Source: Spirosoma aerolatum
GTDB lineage: Bacteria; Bacteroidota; Bacteroidia; Cytophagales; Spirosomataceae
Assembly: GCF_002056795.1 (NCBI RefSeq)
Contig: NZ_CP020104.1
Span: 1,313,001-1,377,000, forward strand
Reading direction: 5' to 3'
Length of the DNA stretch: 64,000 nucleotides
The first letter of the stretch is position 1; each line of letters begins with the position of its first letter. A program made the position numbers and the translations under genes. This document shows positions 42,997 through 52,393 of this stretch, in pieces. Below the pieces are notes generated by a model. That model was given only the letters and a program-made list of their open reading frames with translations, was not told the origin of the DNA and searched no databases.

Positions 42997-45185
42997 CTAT
43001 AATGTATACTTCAAAGCCAAATTTACAATCCGCCCTTCGAGGGGTGCCCAGATGGGCCGGAAACTTGGTTGATTGACGGGACCGGTCACGACGGTTTCAT
43101 AATTAGCCTGTTTGATGTTGAACAGGTTTTCGGCGTTCAGCACTAGCCGCCAATGGTCGTTGTAGTGGTATTCGGCAGCACCGGCGAAGAACCAGTAATT
43201 TCGTACCTTCTCGTTGTTGTAGAGGTATTGCGTACCGACGTAGCTGCTCTCAATGCCGAATCGGAAGTGTTCATTCTCCCAGGCAACGGTGGTCGAAAAT
43301 TTATCCTGAGGAGCCAGCGGCAGATATGTGTTGTCAGTGGCCCCGTCGCGCCGGGCGAGGGTGTGATTATAGCCAAAATAGAGTTCATAAGCCTTGTATT
43401 CGAGCCGGACATAGGTGTCGGTGCCCAGGCTGAACAGGTTGTACGGGGCATTGATCAATTGCGTATAGGCTCCCAGGTTACTGGATACGCTGGCAAAGGC
43501 CGATACCACCGGCGAGTTGACGTAAGTGTAATAGAATGCCTGATCGACCTGTATTGAAAAGCCACTTTCGAAGGTTTTTGAGTATGCAATATCGATGTTC
43601 GTTCCAACGGATTTCTCCGCTTTTACAGCGTTTATATCAATGGGCAGCAGTCGCGGGAAAATCAAACTGACGCCCAACTGACCCGGTGTTTGATTGACAA
43701 ACAGATTCGGTGTTTTATAGCCTGTTCCAACACTTAGCCGCACAGTCCACGGATCAGATGGTTTGATTTTTACCGATAACCGGGGAAGCACGAAATTGCC
43801 AAACGTGTTGTGATGGTCGAAACGCAAACCTGCCTGTAACGCTACCTTGTCCGATACCTGATAATCGTCCTGAACAAAGGCGCCAACGGTATTGTAGGTG
43901 TAATCGACCAGTCGGGTGCTGTCTGGGTTCTTTCGGAAAGCTTCGACTGTGAGGTTAGCCCCCATAATCAACTGATTCTTGCCAAAATGGACCAGATCAT
44001 TCGCTTCCAGGTAAACCGACGATTGCTTCCCATCCGACAGCTTTTGGTAGTCGGTATTTTGCCGATGGAAGGTGCTCAACGCGCCCTTGACCGTCAGTGA
44101 ATTAGTTTCGGATGTATTGTGGCTGGCATCAAAATCAACGGTATGGCGTTGCAGGTCGGTAAGGTTCTTATACGCATTGGGCTGAGCTCCTTCCAGTGCA
44201 GGCAGGTACCCACCTTCGCGGTGTTCGGTGGTGAACGTATAGCCAACATTCAGCCGGGTATGATCAGACGGGTTCCAGAAGAATTTGGGGTGAAAGTTGA
44301 ATTGTTTGATCTGGGGACTATCGGTGTAGCCATCGCCGGTTACGTCGACAGCCTGTTGGTTGGTGTAACCCGTAAAAAGAGTGAGGCCAGTTTTGCCGTA
44401 CCGTTGCGAATAGTACGCATTCAGGTTCGTTTCTTTCAGATTTGATCGGTTAAGCAGGGCCGTAAATTCGGGTGTTTCGGATGTTGGTGATTTCGACACG
44501 ATATTGATCATGCCGCCAATAGCCCCGCCACCGTACAGCGTTGACACAGAGCCTTTCACTACTTCAATCTGTTTGAGGTCGAGGGGGGGATCTGCAATAC
44601 CCCCAGATTACCCGAAAAGCCTTCGTAAAGCGGGAGTCCATCACGCAGAATCTGGGTGTACTTCGGGTCAAGACCCTGCATCCGAATGGCCTGGTTGCCG
44701 TTTACGGCTGAAGTTCGCTGAACGTGAATGATCGAAATGTCGCCTAGAATGCTACTGACGTTTCCCGGTACAACGGCACTCTCTTCGTCCATATCTTCCT
44801 GCCCCAGCACTTCTACCTTAATGGGTAAATCTTCAATGCGTGAGTTGGTGCGGGTTGAGGTAACGGTTACTTCATCAAGGGATTCTTCTTCGCTGTGCAA
44901 TTGAAAAACCAACGTATCGCCCCCCATTGAGATGGGAAAGGTTTTGGTTGCATAGCCAACGGCACTGACCGTAAGGGCGGTAGCACTGGTCGGGAGTGTG
45001 GGCATAGCGGCAAAGCCATGTGCATCGGTAACGGTACCTACCACAGGTTTGATGGCCGTTGGGGTTCGAATGGTAGCCGCAATAACGGGTTCGTGAGTCA
45101 GGCTATCTTCGACCCGGATAATTCGCTGACTGAAAGCGGGCAGTATAGCTAGTAGCCCAACTAAAAACAGGATGAGTTTCTTCAT
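42997..45185 (-). pseudogene. TonB-dependent receptor split by a frameshift in a 7-G run
   Basis: The 5' part (from ATG 45185, MKKLILFLVGLLAILPAFSQ signal peptide) has a carboxypeptidase-regulatory-like domain and the first half of a plug, EVTVTSTRTNSRIEDLPIKV to LYEGFSGNLGVLQIPP, then goes out of frame. The 3' part continues in another frame with LDLKQIEVVKGSVSTLYGGG and a full beta barrel ending LKYTL. Adding one base to the C run on the coding strand (G7 at 44583-44589) restores a receptor of about 729 residues. It may be a true disruption, phase variation by slippage or an assembly error. Ligand unknown. Confidence 0.85.
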
Positions 45186-45253
45186 GATTGGCTGTATTTC
45201 CGGCAAGTTTCGGAAGCAATTATGAAGAGAATTTGAAGAAACTGAGGAACAGA

Positions 45254-46060
45254 CTAGGCGTATAGATGCTGTGCCAGCCAGATGACCATATGGGCAAAGG
45301 GAACCAGCAGAAACTGGGCTAATATGGTTCCGACTAAACGGGCCAGTAAAACCTGAATAATATACCGGCGGAAATAGCCAGTGCTGTGTTGTCCAGCCGT
45401 TACTTCATCGGCCAGGAGCGCAATGTCTGGGTCGACAAAAAGTACCATAATAATGGTGGCAATTCCATTGATGAGGCCCGACATAGAAGCCGCCGTTGCC
45501 CGTAGGTCGGGATTGATATAACCCGCATATAGTGTCGCCAGAACACCTACGGTGATAATGGCGTTGGCCAACGCATTCAGCACAAGTATGCGTATCGGAA
45601 CATTGGGTTTTTGCCGAATGGCCTGCCAGTTGGCAGAGTCGGGCCATTTCAGATGTTGAGGAAGTGTTCGAACCGTTGATAGGGATAGACTACGAACGAT
45701 TAGTTTGCTGAATGAACGATGGTGGTAGTAGGTCTCGACCAGTCGCGTCATCAGTCTCTGAAACGATGGAAATATTAGGGCACCCGTTGCCGTTGCCAGT
45801 GTGGTAAAGGCAAGTATCCACCGAAAATCCGCAATCTGGTCGAAGCGGCCCGACTGAATGTTTAACTCAACTGTTTTAGCCAGCAGTGGAGCCTGTAATG
45901 TATTGGCCAACCGGGAAAAGAGGGCCATGATATTGAATAGGGAGAAGGATACCGCCCAACGCAACGTTTGAAGCCCTACCACCCGAACGCTTAACGACAG
46001 AGTAGCGACCAGATGAATCACGAACGTGAATAAGGCAACTAGTAAAATTTGGGAACTCAT
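45254..46060 (-). CDS. amj: Amj-type lipid II flippase family protein (DUF2837)
   Basis: The 268-residue protein has about six membrane helices. The opening, LVATLSLSVRVVGLQTLRWA followed by SFSLFNIMALFSRLANTLQA, is the hallmark of the family whose Bacillus member Amj can replace MurJ as lipid II flippase. ASMSGLINGIATIIMVLFVDPDIALLADEV is also typical. It is the last gene of an overlapping operon with glycosyltransferases, so it may move an undecaprenyl-linked glycan rather than, or besides, lipid II. Its start overlaps the previous stop by 4 bp. Confidence 0.85.
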   Translation of the reverse strand: MSSQILLVALFTFVIHLVATLSLSVRVVGLQTLRWAVSFSLFNIMALFSRLANTLQAPLLAKTVELNIQSGRFDQIADFRWILAFTTLATATGALIFPSFQRLMTRLVETYYHHRSFSKLIVRSLSLSTVRTLPQHLKWPDSANWQAIRQKPNVPIRILVLNALANAIITVGVLATLYAGYINPDLRATAASMSGLINGIATIIMVLFVDPDIALLADEVTAGQHSTGYFRRYIIQVLLARLVGTILAQFLLVPFAHMVIWLAQHLYA

Positions 46061-47199
46061 GGATTAGAAGACAGGTCTCGTTTGGCCCAGTCGAGTCGGA
46101 ACCGCACCTGCCGATATATCCAGCGGCTCATTGAAAGGTCTGACTTGCCTTGGCGAAACAGACGATAGGCCAGCCAGTTTTTTCGAAAATACCAAATCGT
46201 TTTAACAATGTTGTTCGATGTGCGTTTTCTTACCAAAGAAAAATAAGTCTTCTCGGCAATACTCGGTGGCATTTTTTTTAACCGTACCCCGACATCTGAG
46301 GGCAGGGTTAGACGGAATTCACTCTCGAGTAAGCTCAACGCCTGCTGAATAGGGTACTTAACATTGTATTGCTCAGCCAGGTCGAGTAAGGCGTGCCAGT
46401 CGATGGAGAGGTTTGGCTTGGTATAGATTACATAACTATCAGCAATCCAGCGAATGGCAGGTTTTTCACTCCAATCGTAGCCATGCACCAGATTATGAAA
46501 GAGTTGGTGAGTTGGCGATAGAGCATGGGTAAACTGATTATTGATCAGTTTGAGTGGCTGACGAGCTTGCCAGAAAGGAATATCGGCGTTAGCGTATGCA
46601 TGCTGATACAGCAGATTCCAGTGCAGATCGACATCCACATTGTTGGCATCCCACAGGTGCATGGCATGAAGGACATGCCGATGCTTGGCCTCAAATAGAC
46701 TTGATTTCAGTGAGAGGGGAGGGGCTTGAAGAGCTTGCAACGCCTGATCGGTTTTTGCAGTAGGGACCAGCACATCCAGGTCGTACATCAGCCGAACGCC
46801 CATGTCTTCGTAATAGAGCAGTGAAAGCGGAATGCCTTTGAGAGCAATGGTGTCAATACTATTCTGATGCAGAACGTCGATCACCTGGCTCATTTTGAGC
46901 AAAAACCGTTGATTGCTCATCCAAGTGTATCGGTAAATACCCCGCAGGTGTGCTACAAGTGGATCGCCAGACTTTTCAAGGTTACGATAAACGAGGGGCA
47001 TCAGTCGTTGTGAGTCGCCATCGAGCGGATCGAACAGGCTGGGCAACAAATTGATATTAGTAGGAATAAACTGATCCAGCCCGCGTTCTTTTTTCCATTG
47101 TTGCCAAAAGGAAAGCGCTTCTTGGGCTGGAAAAAGGGCAGCTTTCAGCAAAAGAATCTGTTCAGGCTGAATAGCAAATTTAGGGCTGTTGACTGCCAT
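46057..47199 (-). CDS. Nucleotidyltransferase family protein (NTP_transf_5 type)
   Basis: With ATG at 47199 the product has 380 residues; an ATG at 47232 is in frame but deeper inside the upstream gene. The key region is LHQNSIDTIALKGIPLSLLY followed by RLMYDLDVLVPT, which holds the two acidic residues of the nucleotidyltransferase fold (DLDVL). A helical C-terminal half contains DVDLHWNLL and LVHGYDWSEKPAIRWIADSY. Members of this family often occur beside PqqD-like and HPrK-like genes, exactly as here. The acceptor of the nucleotidyl group is unknown. Confidence 0.8.
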   Translation of the reverse strand: MAVNSPKFAIQPEQILLLKAALFPAQEALSFWQQWKKERGLDQFIPTNINLLPSLFDPLDGDSQRLMPLVYRNLEKSGDPLVAHLRGIYRYTWMSNQRFLLKMSQVIDVLHQNSIDTIALKGIPLSLLYYEDMGVRLMYDLDVLVPTAKTDQALQALQAPPLSLKSSLFEAKHRHVLHAMHLWDANNVDVDLHWNLLYQHAYANADIPFWQARQPLKLINNQFTHALSPTHQLFHNLVHGYDWSEKPAIRWIADSYVIYTKPNLSIDWHALLDLAEQYNVKYPIQQALSLLESEFRLTLPSDVGVRLKKMPPSIAEKTYFSLVRKRTSNNIVKTIWYFRKNWLAYRLFRQGKSDLSMSRWIYRQVRFRLDWAKRDLSSNP

Positions 47200-47893
47200 A
47201 GGGAGTGGACGAATGGCTTGCACGTCGATCAAGGGCGGCTTTCAGGATGTGAACAAATTCTTTCTGGTACTGCTGCTGTGAGGCTAGCCCACTCCGGTGT
47301 AATCGGCGGAATGTTACTGTATCGGGGAGCATGATGTATGGCAAACCGGCTTCTTTGGCACGCATAAACCAGTCGATGAAATCGCCAGTATGGTATACGG
47401 TACTAAAAAGACCCGTTTTCTGAAAAGCGTTCCGGCGAATCAGCATTGTTTGTTTCAGCCAGCCCGGTTGTGGCTCCGACGGACAGTGAATACCTGCCTG
47501 AACCGCTAAAGGAAGATCGGGGCTAATAAACTGCCGAACATAGCCAAAGCAGGCATCTACTGACGGGTTCGTTTGCAGGCAGGTAACCTGCTGTTGTAAT
47601 TTATAGGGTAGCCAGACATCATCGGCATCCAGAAACGCAATCAGATCACCTTCAGCCAGGTCGATGGCTTCATTCAGGGTGGCGGCTACCCCCCGGTTTT
47701 CGCGCGTTTGCAATTGAATCAATCTATGCTGGGCATACGGCATCAGCTTATCCAGCGATTGATCCGTAGAGCCGTCGTTGATCACAATGATCTGTTGTGG
47801 CTGATACGTCTGCGCCAAAACCGATTCGATACATTCCGTGATGTAGGGTTCCGCATTATACACAGGAATCACCACACTGACAGACAGGCTCAT
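47180..47893 (-). CDS. Family 2 glycosyltransferase (second of pair)
   Basis: The 237-residue GT-A protein opens SVSVVIPVYNAEPYITECIE, followed by VINDGSTDQS, LIAFLDADDVW (DxD-like DAD) and QTMLIRRNAFQKTGLF. It has no membrane segment. It overlaps the upstream glycosyltransferase by 4 bp and the downstream gene by about 20 bp. Donor and acceptor sugars are unknown. LNEAIDLAEGDLIAFLDADD fits the usual family spacing. Confidence 0.88.
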   Translation of the reverse strand: MSLSVSVVIPVYNAEPYITECIESVLAQTYQPQQIIVINDGSTDQSLDKLMPYAQHRLIQLQTRENRGVAATLNEAIDLAEGDLIAFLDADDVWLPYKLQQQVTCLQTNPSVDACFGYVRQFISPDLPLAVQAGIHCPSEPQPGWLKQTMLIRRNAFQKTGLFSTVYHTGDFIDWFMRAKEAGLPYIMLPDTVTFRRLHRSGLASQQQYQKEFVHILKAALDRRASHSSTPYGSQQP

Positions 47894-48633
47894 AGCTCGT
47901 TAGGGTTCATAGGTTGCCGGAAATCAGAAAACTGCGGTAGGGTCTGAACGCCCGTTTCGCTTCGGCGTCGGTCGAGCGAGTATTTGATCGCCTTGAGCAG
48001 CGTACGTTTAACCAGATCCTGGTCGCGGGTGTAGTTGGCACTGTGATGGCGATAATACAGCATGATATCGTCGGTAGTGCGCATATGGACCCCCTGCTCT
48101 TTGGCCCGGTTATACCAGTCCAGATCTTCCCCAATTTTCAACTCCTCATTGAACAGGCCAATGCGCCGGAATACGTCCGTTCGAAACAAACCGGCTCCGA
48201 GCAGTATATTCCAGACGGTCTGGGTCTGGTCGGGGAAGTGGAAGCGTTCGGGATTCGATCCATCCAGAAAAACGTACTGGGTTTTTCCAAAAACGACATC
48301 CAGCGATGGGTCTTCCTCAAATAGGGCCAACTGACGTTTTAGTTTATAGTCCGGGTACAGATCGTCGTTGTCGAGGAAGGTAACGAACTGCCCGCTTACA
48401 AACGAGAACGCTTTATTGCGGGCAGCCGCAGGCCCTTGGTTCTCCTGTCGGACGTAGCGTATTCTCGAGTCGAAGGACTGGATAATCTCGGCCGACCGGT
48501 CAGTAGAGCCATCGTCGACGCAAACTACCTCAACGGCATCAAGGGCCTGTTTCAATACACTCTCAATGGCTTCGGCCACAAAACGTTCAGCATTATATAC
48601 TGGCATGATCACGCTAACAAGGGGCTTCTGCAT
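47890..48633 (-). CDS. Family 2 glycosyltransferase (first of pair)
   Basis: The 247-residue protein shows LVSVIMPVYNAERFVAEAIE, CVDDGSTDRS, GPAAARNKAF and VTFLDNDDLYPDYKL (DND in place of DxD), then IGEDLDWYNRAKEQG and MLYYRHHSANYTRD. It is related to its neighbour at 47180 in the first 110 residues only. Overlaps on both sides (20 bp and 4 bp) show translational coupling. Product unknown. Confidence 0.88.
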   Translation of the reverse strand: MQKPLVSVIMPVYNAERFVAEAIESVLKQALDAVEVVCVDDGSTDRSAEIIQSFDSRIRYVRQENQGPAAARNKAFSFVSGQFVTFLDNDDLYPDYKLKRQLALFEEDPSLDVVFGKTQYVFLDGSNPERFHFPDQTQTVWNILLGAGLFRTDVFRRIGLFNEELKIGEDLDWYNRAKEQGVHMRTTDDIMLYYRHHSANYTRDQDLVKRTLLKAIKYSLDRRRSETGVQTLPQFSDFRQPMNPNEL

Positions 48634-49699
48634 AGGTAGGTAGCGATTGTAAGGTAGAATAAATAGCGTCGGGTATCTGCGCTAAGTCGGTGCCTGTTTC
48701 CAGCCAGAAAAGAGGTAGCTGATGCACTAAACGAGTCATTTTCTGGAAAGTGCGCTGATCGGCCCGGAGAAGGGCCAGCGTAGAGGGAGCCAGTGCTTTC
48801 AGCGCTTCGGCAGGTGTTGCGGGTCGAACGGTCGTCTGTTGGCTGCCCGTAAACTGAGGCAGCATAATGGCTTTCAATGGAAATCCCTTCGTTACGATAT
48901 TGGGGTAATGCTGATGCAGATAGAATTGCAGTTTCTGACCGGGCACTATGGGCTGGTCATCAGCTAATGACTGAAGCACAGGGAACCGGCCAAGGTTTTC
49001 AGGTTCTAGTTTAGCAACATTATACAGACTGTGAACAAACGGGTCATCCAGGTCAATCATCACAAAATCATCACCAGCATAGTGCAGTCTGCTTTGCAGA
49101 CAGGCCAGTGTGCTGGTCGACTTGCCTGAGCCACCACGACCCGTCAGCAGTACCCCACCGCTTGGTGTACCCACTGCTCCGGCGTGTACCAGTACGTACC
49201 GTTCCTGATCTTCAAACCATTTATGCAGTACATAGCGAAACGGAAAGCTACGTTCCCATTCCGGTAATGAGGCAAAATCAGTGCCCCACACAAGGGCTAG
49301 TCGCTCGGTATGGGCAATCCAGGTAAAGACCCCTGTATCCTGCTGAAAGGTGCCACTATAACCCGCTGCCAGCCCATGAATTACACCATGCCCATCGGTT
49401 TGTTGCCAATTCCAGCATGGCTGAGGAAGCATGATGCCGGAGGTTTTATGATTGACAACGTACACGGTTAAGCTATTTGGTTGAGCGGGGCTTTTCCGAT
49501 GGCTAATCGCTTTTGTGAAAAAATCCTGATTGCTTTCGCCAATGAAAATGACCTGTAAGGTCAGATCGCCAAAGCCGAATGAACGAGCCGATACTTGTGG
49601 TTGAACCGATCGGCAACGATCGGCGACTAACTGAGTAAAATACGCTTCACCAGAGGATAAAGTAGCGGGCTGGTTATCATCTATTTTTTGATAGGCCAT
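48614..49699 (-). CDS. HPrK-like P-loop kinase
   Basis: The 361-residue protein has a C-terminal-half P-loop domain resembling HPr kinase/phosphorylase: VHAGAVGTPSGGVLLTGRGG with Walker A GRGGSGKST (about residues 177-185), then HYAGDDFVMIDLDDPFVHSL. The N-terminal 160 residues are divergent. True HPrK regulates sugar transport, but no HPr gene is here and the usual HPrK signature is missing. Such relatives lie next to PqqD-like genes in many genomes; NCBI calls similar sets the HPr-rel-A system. What it phosphorylates is unknown. Confidence 0.8.
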   Translation of the reverse strand: MAYQKIDDNQPATLSSGEAYFTQLVADRCRSVQPQVSARSFGFGDLTLQVIFIGESNQDFFTKAISHRKSPAQPNSLTVYVVNHKTSGIMLPQPCWNWQQTDGHGVIHGLAAGYSGTFQQDTGVFTWIAHTERLALVWGTDFASLPEWERSFPFRYVLHKWFEDQERYVLVHAGAVGTPSGGVLLTGRGGSGKSTSTLACLQSRLHYAGDDFVMIDLDDPFVHSLYNVAKLEPENLGRFPVLQSLADDQPIVPGQKLQFYLHQHYPNIVTKGFPLKAIMLPQFTGSQQTTVRPATPAEALKALAPSTLALLRADQRTFQKMTRLVHQLPLFWLETGTDLAQIPDAIYSTLQSLPTYAEAPC

Positions 49700-50100
49700 C
49701 CTTCAACTGGGCTAACGTCGTGTATTGGGTCAAGCGTCAGGAGGTCCGCCATATCGGTATATATCTCCAGCACTGGGGGCGTAAATGGTTTGGGTATAGT
49801 ACAGGTTGGAAGGGGCGACGTTTGCGACTGTGGGCCTTTCGTTAGAAGTGCTTCATTTACGAGTTGTTCGAGAAAGGTGTTGATTGGTTCGCTAATAACC
49901 GCTTCATCAGTCGAATAGGCGTTTGCCAGATAGCTAAGAAGGATATCCTGAGATGCCCCTGCTTCAAGCCCCTGCCACACAAGGGCAGCCGATCCCCGAA
50001 GGCTGTAATAATTACCCCGACTCATATTGACGATAATTACTTCATCATCAAAATGTTCACTGACAATGGCAGGAGAAATACAGTATTGATTGGTCTGCAT
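49681..50100 (-). CDS. PqqD-family protein
   Basis: From ATG 50100 (MQTNQYCISPAIVSEHFDDE) the product has 139 residues; an upstream in-frame ATG at 50136 adds a hydrophobic piece unlike the family. The PqqD core is clear: VIIVNMSRGNYYSLRGSAAL, VWQGLEAGASQDILLSYLAN and FLEQLVNEALL. PqqD domains bind leader peptides in RiPP biosynthesis. Here a Pro-rich C-terminal tail follows. No leader peptide, radical-SAM or cyclase gene was found next to it. It is the first gene of the operon and its upstream region has two GCGTTAACGC palindromes. Confidence 0.82.
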   Translation of the reverse strand: MQTNQYCISPAIVSEHFDDEVIIVNMSRGNYYSLRGSAALVWQGLEAGASQDILLSYLANAYSTDEAVISEPINTFLEQLVNEALLTKGPQSQTSPLPTCTIPKPFTPPVLEIYTDMADLLTLDPIHDVSPVEGWPIKK

Positions 50101-50193
50101 ATAGAAGAATAGGTAACGGTAGTACAGTGTAACCAAACAGCTTTTCGATAGACTTCGTATATAAGAATTATATCAACTAGTATGCTATTTAAG

Positions 50194-50203
50194 GCGTTAA
50201 CGC
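50194..50203. promoter_or_regulatory. GCGTTAACGC palindrome 1
   Basis: A perfect 10-bp palindrome, 94 bp upstream of the PqqD-like start, identical to the one at 50310. It may be an operator of the operon. Confidence 0.4.
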
Positions 50204-50309
50204 TGCATTGTGAGCAAAAATCGGACAATCTGGCTAGTAAATACCAATAAATGTATGATAATTTATACTGCAGTAGCTTAAAGGTATATTAAAAAGGCTG
50301 ATTAGTAGG

Positions 50310-50319
50310 GCGTTAACGC
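50310..50319. promoter_or_regulatory. GCGTTAACGC palindrome 2
   Basis: The second identical palindrome, 116 bp from the first (about 11 helical turns), touches the stop codon of the sensor kinase gene. Confidence 0.4.
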
Positions 50320-51590
50320 TATTTCCAATCGATTTGAAAACAGTGAAAAGCCTTCGACGAATCATATGTATACTGAATTGCCAACTTGTAACGATCACAG
50401 ATTTGTTTGATAAGCGCAAGGCCTAAACCGGTCGAGTCGGGACGGGCTGGGTTTTTGACGAATCGATTGAAAAGCTGACTGTCTGCAAAAGGAAGTGGTT
50501 CGCCTGTGTTCCGAATGCGTATTACATGATCGCTCAGTTCAATACGAACCAGGCCATTGGGAGCGCCATGCCGAACGATATTTTTAAAGAGATTATTCAG
50601 TAAAACACCAGCTAATTGCGGGTTCATGGCTAGTTCAACATTGGGGCGTATGGCTCGCTCGACAGTCATACCCTTATGCTCAAAAAAAGGCATGTACTCA
50701 TCGGTGTATTGAGCTATTAACTCGCTAATATTCAGTGGTTGTCTGGTTGCAAACTGGTCATTTTCGACTTGAGTAAGTAGCAGTAGCGACCGATTTAGCT
50801 GACTCAATCGGCTCAGGGCATCGGTAGCCCGTTGTAAATGAACATGCTCGGCCTCACGCAGATTATCGGATTGCATCAGTGTGTCCAGCTCGGTCAGGGC
50901 AATGGCCAAAGGGGTTTGTAACTCGTGCGATGCGTTTTCGGTGAACTGCTTCTGTAGAAAAAATTGCTTCCGTACGTTCTGTGTTAGCGTCTGTAGGGAT
51001 TGGCTCAGTAGATCAAATTCCCGAATCCGGCTGTCTGGAAACAAGGGATTGGTGGCCTGCTCCAGTTGAAACTGCCCAAGCTGATGGATGGTGGTGTAAA
51101 AAGGACGCCATAACCGACGCGACAACCCCAGGCCAATCAGTACTGACAACCCCATAAGCAGTAAAAAGCTCCAGATCACTCCTACTGATATGATTCGGGC
51201 CAATTCGTTGAATTCGTAATACGCCTGGCGAACTCTTATCTGATAGGTTTTCCCACGCTCCGTAACAATCGTTTTTACCTGCCGGACTGGCGATAGCCCA
51301 GTAGAGTCCAGCGGGTTTGGAAGCATGAGATCCGAAAAGATCGGGCCGGAAAGCTGTGTCGGAGAAATGCGTTCGACATGGGGATTGTCGTCCCAATCGG
51401 CCCGTAAAAGGGCATCAGGTGTCAGCTCCCGGAGTTGTTGCTTTACCTGCTCTACCTGATTCATCAGGATTTCGTCGACCTCCCGCTGAATGGTTCGGTG
51501 AATCAGGATGTAAAAGCCAACTGAGCCGATCAGGGCAACGACAAAGGCGGAAAGTAAGAGGTAGCGGGCGGTTTGACCAAGCAGGCTCAT
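50319..51590 (-). CDS. Sensor histidine kinase (EnvZ/QseC type)
   Basis: The 423-residue protein starts MSLLGQTARYLLLSAF (ATG at 51590, overlapping the regulator's stop by 4 bp). Helices at about 10-31 and 133-155 enclose a periplasmic domain of about 100 residues. A linker (about 160-210), HisKA with ASHELQTPLA (H222), LLNNLFKNIVRHG (N box), RIRNTGEPLPF and DSTGLGLALIKQI follow. The N-box second Asn is unusual (FKN then IVR). It is cotranscribed with the OmpR-type regulator and lies upstream of the PqqD operon. Confidence 0.9.
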   Translation of the reverse strand: MSLLGQTARYLLLSAFVVALIGSVGFYILIHRTIQREVDEILMNQVEQVKQQLRELTPDALLRADWDDNPHVERISPTQLSGPIFSDLMLPNPLDSTGLSPVRQVKTIVTERGKTYQIRVRQAYYEFNELARIISVGVIWSFLLLMGLSVLIGLGLSRRLWRPFYTTIHQLGQFQLEQATNPLFPDSRIREFDLLSQSLQTLTQNVRKQFFLQKQFTENASHELQTPLAIALTELDTLMQSDNLREAEHVHLQRATDALSRLSQLNRSLLLLTQVENDQFATRQPLNISELIAQYTDEYMPFFEHKGMTVERAIRPNVELAMNPQLAGVLLNNLFKNIVRHGAPNGLVRIELSDHVIRIRNTGEPLPFADSQLFNRFVKNPARPDSTGLGLALIKQICDRYKLAIQYTYDSSKAFHCFQIDWK

Positions 51591-52270
51591 AGTAGACGTA
51601 TCGAGAAAACATAACCTGCCCCGTAGCGCGTCTGAACATAGTCGGGGCAACCGGCGGCTATTAGTTTCCGGCGTAGATTTTTAACGTGCGTGTACAGAAA
51701 CTCATGCGAGTCAGCAGCATCCATGGCATCGCCCCAGATATGTTCGGCAATCGCTGATTTCGAGAGAATACGGTCGGTATTGGTGACAAAGAAAAGAAGT
51801 AGTTCGTATTCTTTGCTGGTAAGTTTAACATCGACGTTCTGAATGCTCACCCGTTGTTGTTCGGGCCAAAGGGTAAGGTCTCCTGCCCTTATGCACGCCT
51901 GTCCACCAAACAATCGTCGGCGGAGTACCGACCGTAACCGGGCATTGAGTTCAGGTAGGTGAAACGGCTTGGTGATATAATCGTCAGCTCCGGCATCGAG
52001 GCCGGTCAGCTTGTCGGCCAGCGCATCCTTAGCGGTTAGCACAATGATACCCGCTGCCGATTGGTGCTGTTTGAGTTCACGTACCAGATCAAGCCCATTG
52101 CCATCGGGTAGCATCAGGTCGATCAGTACGCAATCGTAGTCATAATCATTCGCTTTGGTGGCTGCCTGCCGGTAGGTTAAGGCTGTTGTAACGGTATAGC
52201 CTTCCGATTCGAGGTAATGTTGTACCGATCGCAGCAACGCCGGTTCGTCTTCAACCAGTAGGATTTTCAT
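51587..52270 (-). CDS. OmpR/PhoB-family response regulator
   Basis: The 227-residue regulator starts MKILLVEDEPALLRSVQHYL (29 extra in-frame codons upstream lie in a repeat and are rejected). Receiver residues are E8-D9, D51 in VLIDLMLPDGNG, T in VLTAKDA and K in YITKPFHL. The C-terminal winged helix has KLTSKEYELLLFF and YTHVKNLRRKLIAAG, ending TRYGAGYVFSI. It is the upstream partner of the kinase at 50319. The GCGTTAACGC palindromes beyond the kinase gene are possible targets. Confidence 0.92.
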   Translation of the reverse strand: MKILLVEDEPALLRSVQHYLESEGYTVTTALTYRQAATKANDYDYDCVLIDLMLPDGNGLDLVRELKQHQSAAGIIVLTAKDALADKLTGLDAGADDYITKPFHLPELNARLRSVLRRRLFGGQACIRAGDLTLWPEQQRVSIQNVDVKLTSKEYELLLFFVTNTDRILSKSAIAEHIWGDAMDAADSHEFLYTHVKNLRRKLIAAGCPDYVQTRYGAGYVFSIRLL

Positions 52271-52288
52271 GAACAAATGTAAGCGCGA

Positions 52289-52388
52289 AAGAGAGGTAGT
52301 ATGGAGGTATGATGTATGATATAGGATGTATAAGGCAGATTGCCGGGAAGCCTGCATCCTATATCCTACATCATACCTCCTACATCTC
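52289..52388. repeat. Imperfect long inverted repeat with GGAGGTATGATGTA arms
   Basis: AGAGGTAGTATGGAGGTATG and ATGATATAGGATGTA pair with the segment 52352-52388 with a few mismatches and gaps. It fills the gap between the regulator and aldo/keto reductase genes. Confidence 0.65.
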
Positions 52389-52393
52389 TTAGC

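Noticed and set aside
50037..50228. 63-codon frame as a possible RiPP precursor next to the PqqD-like gene
   Set aside because: It overlaps the PqqD-like start in another frame, has no leader/core character and no repeated core residues.
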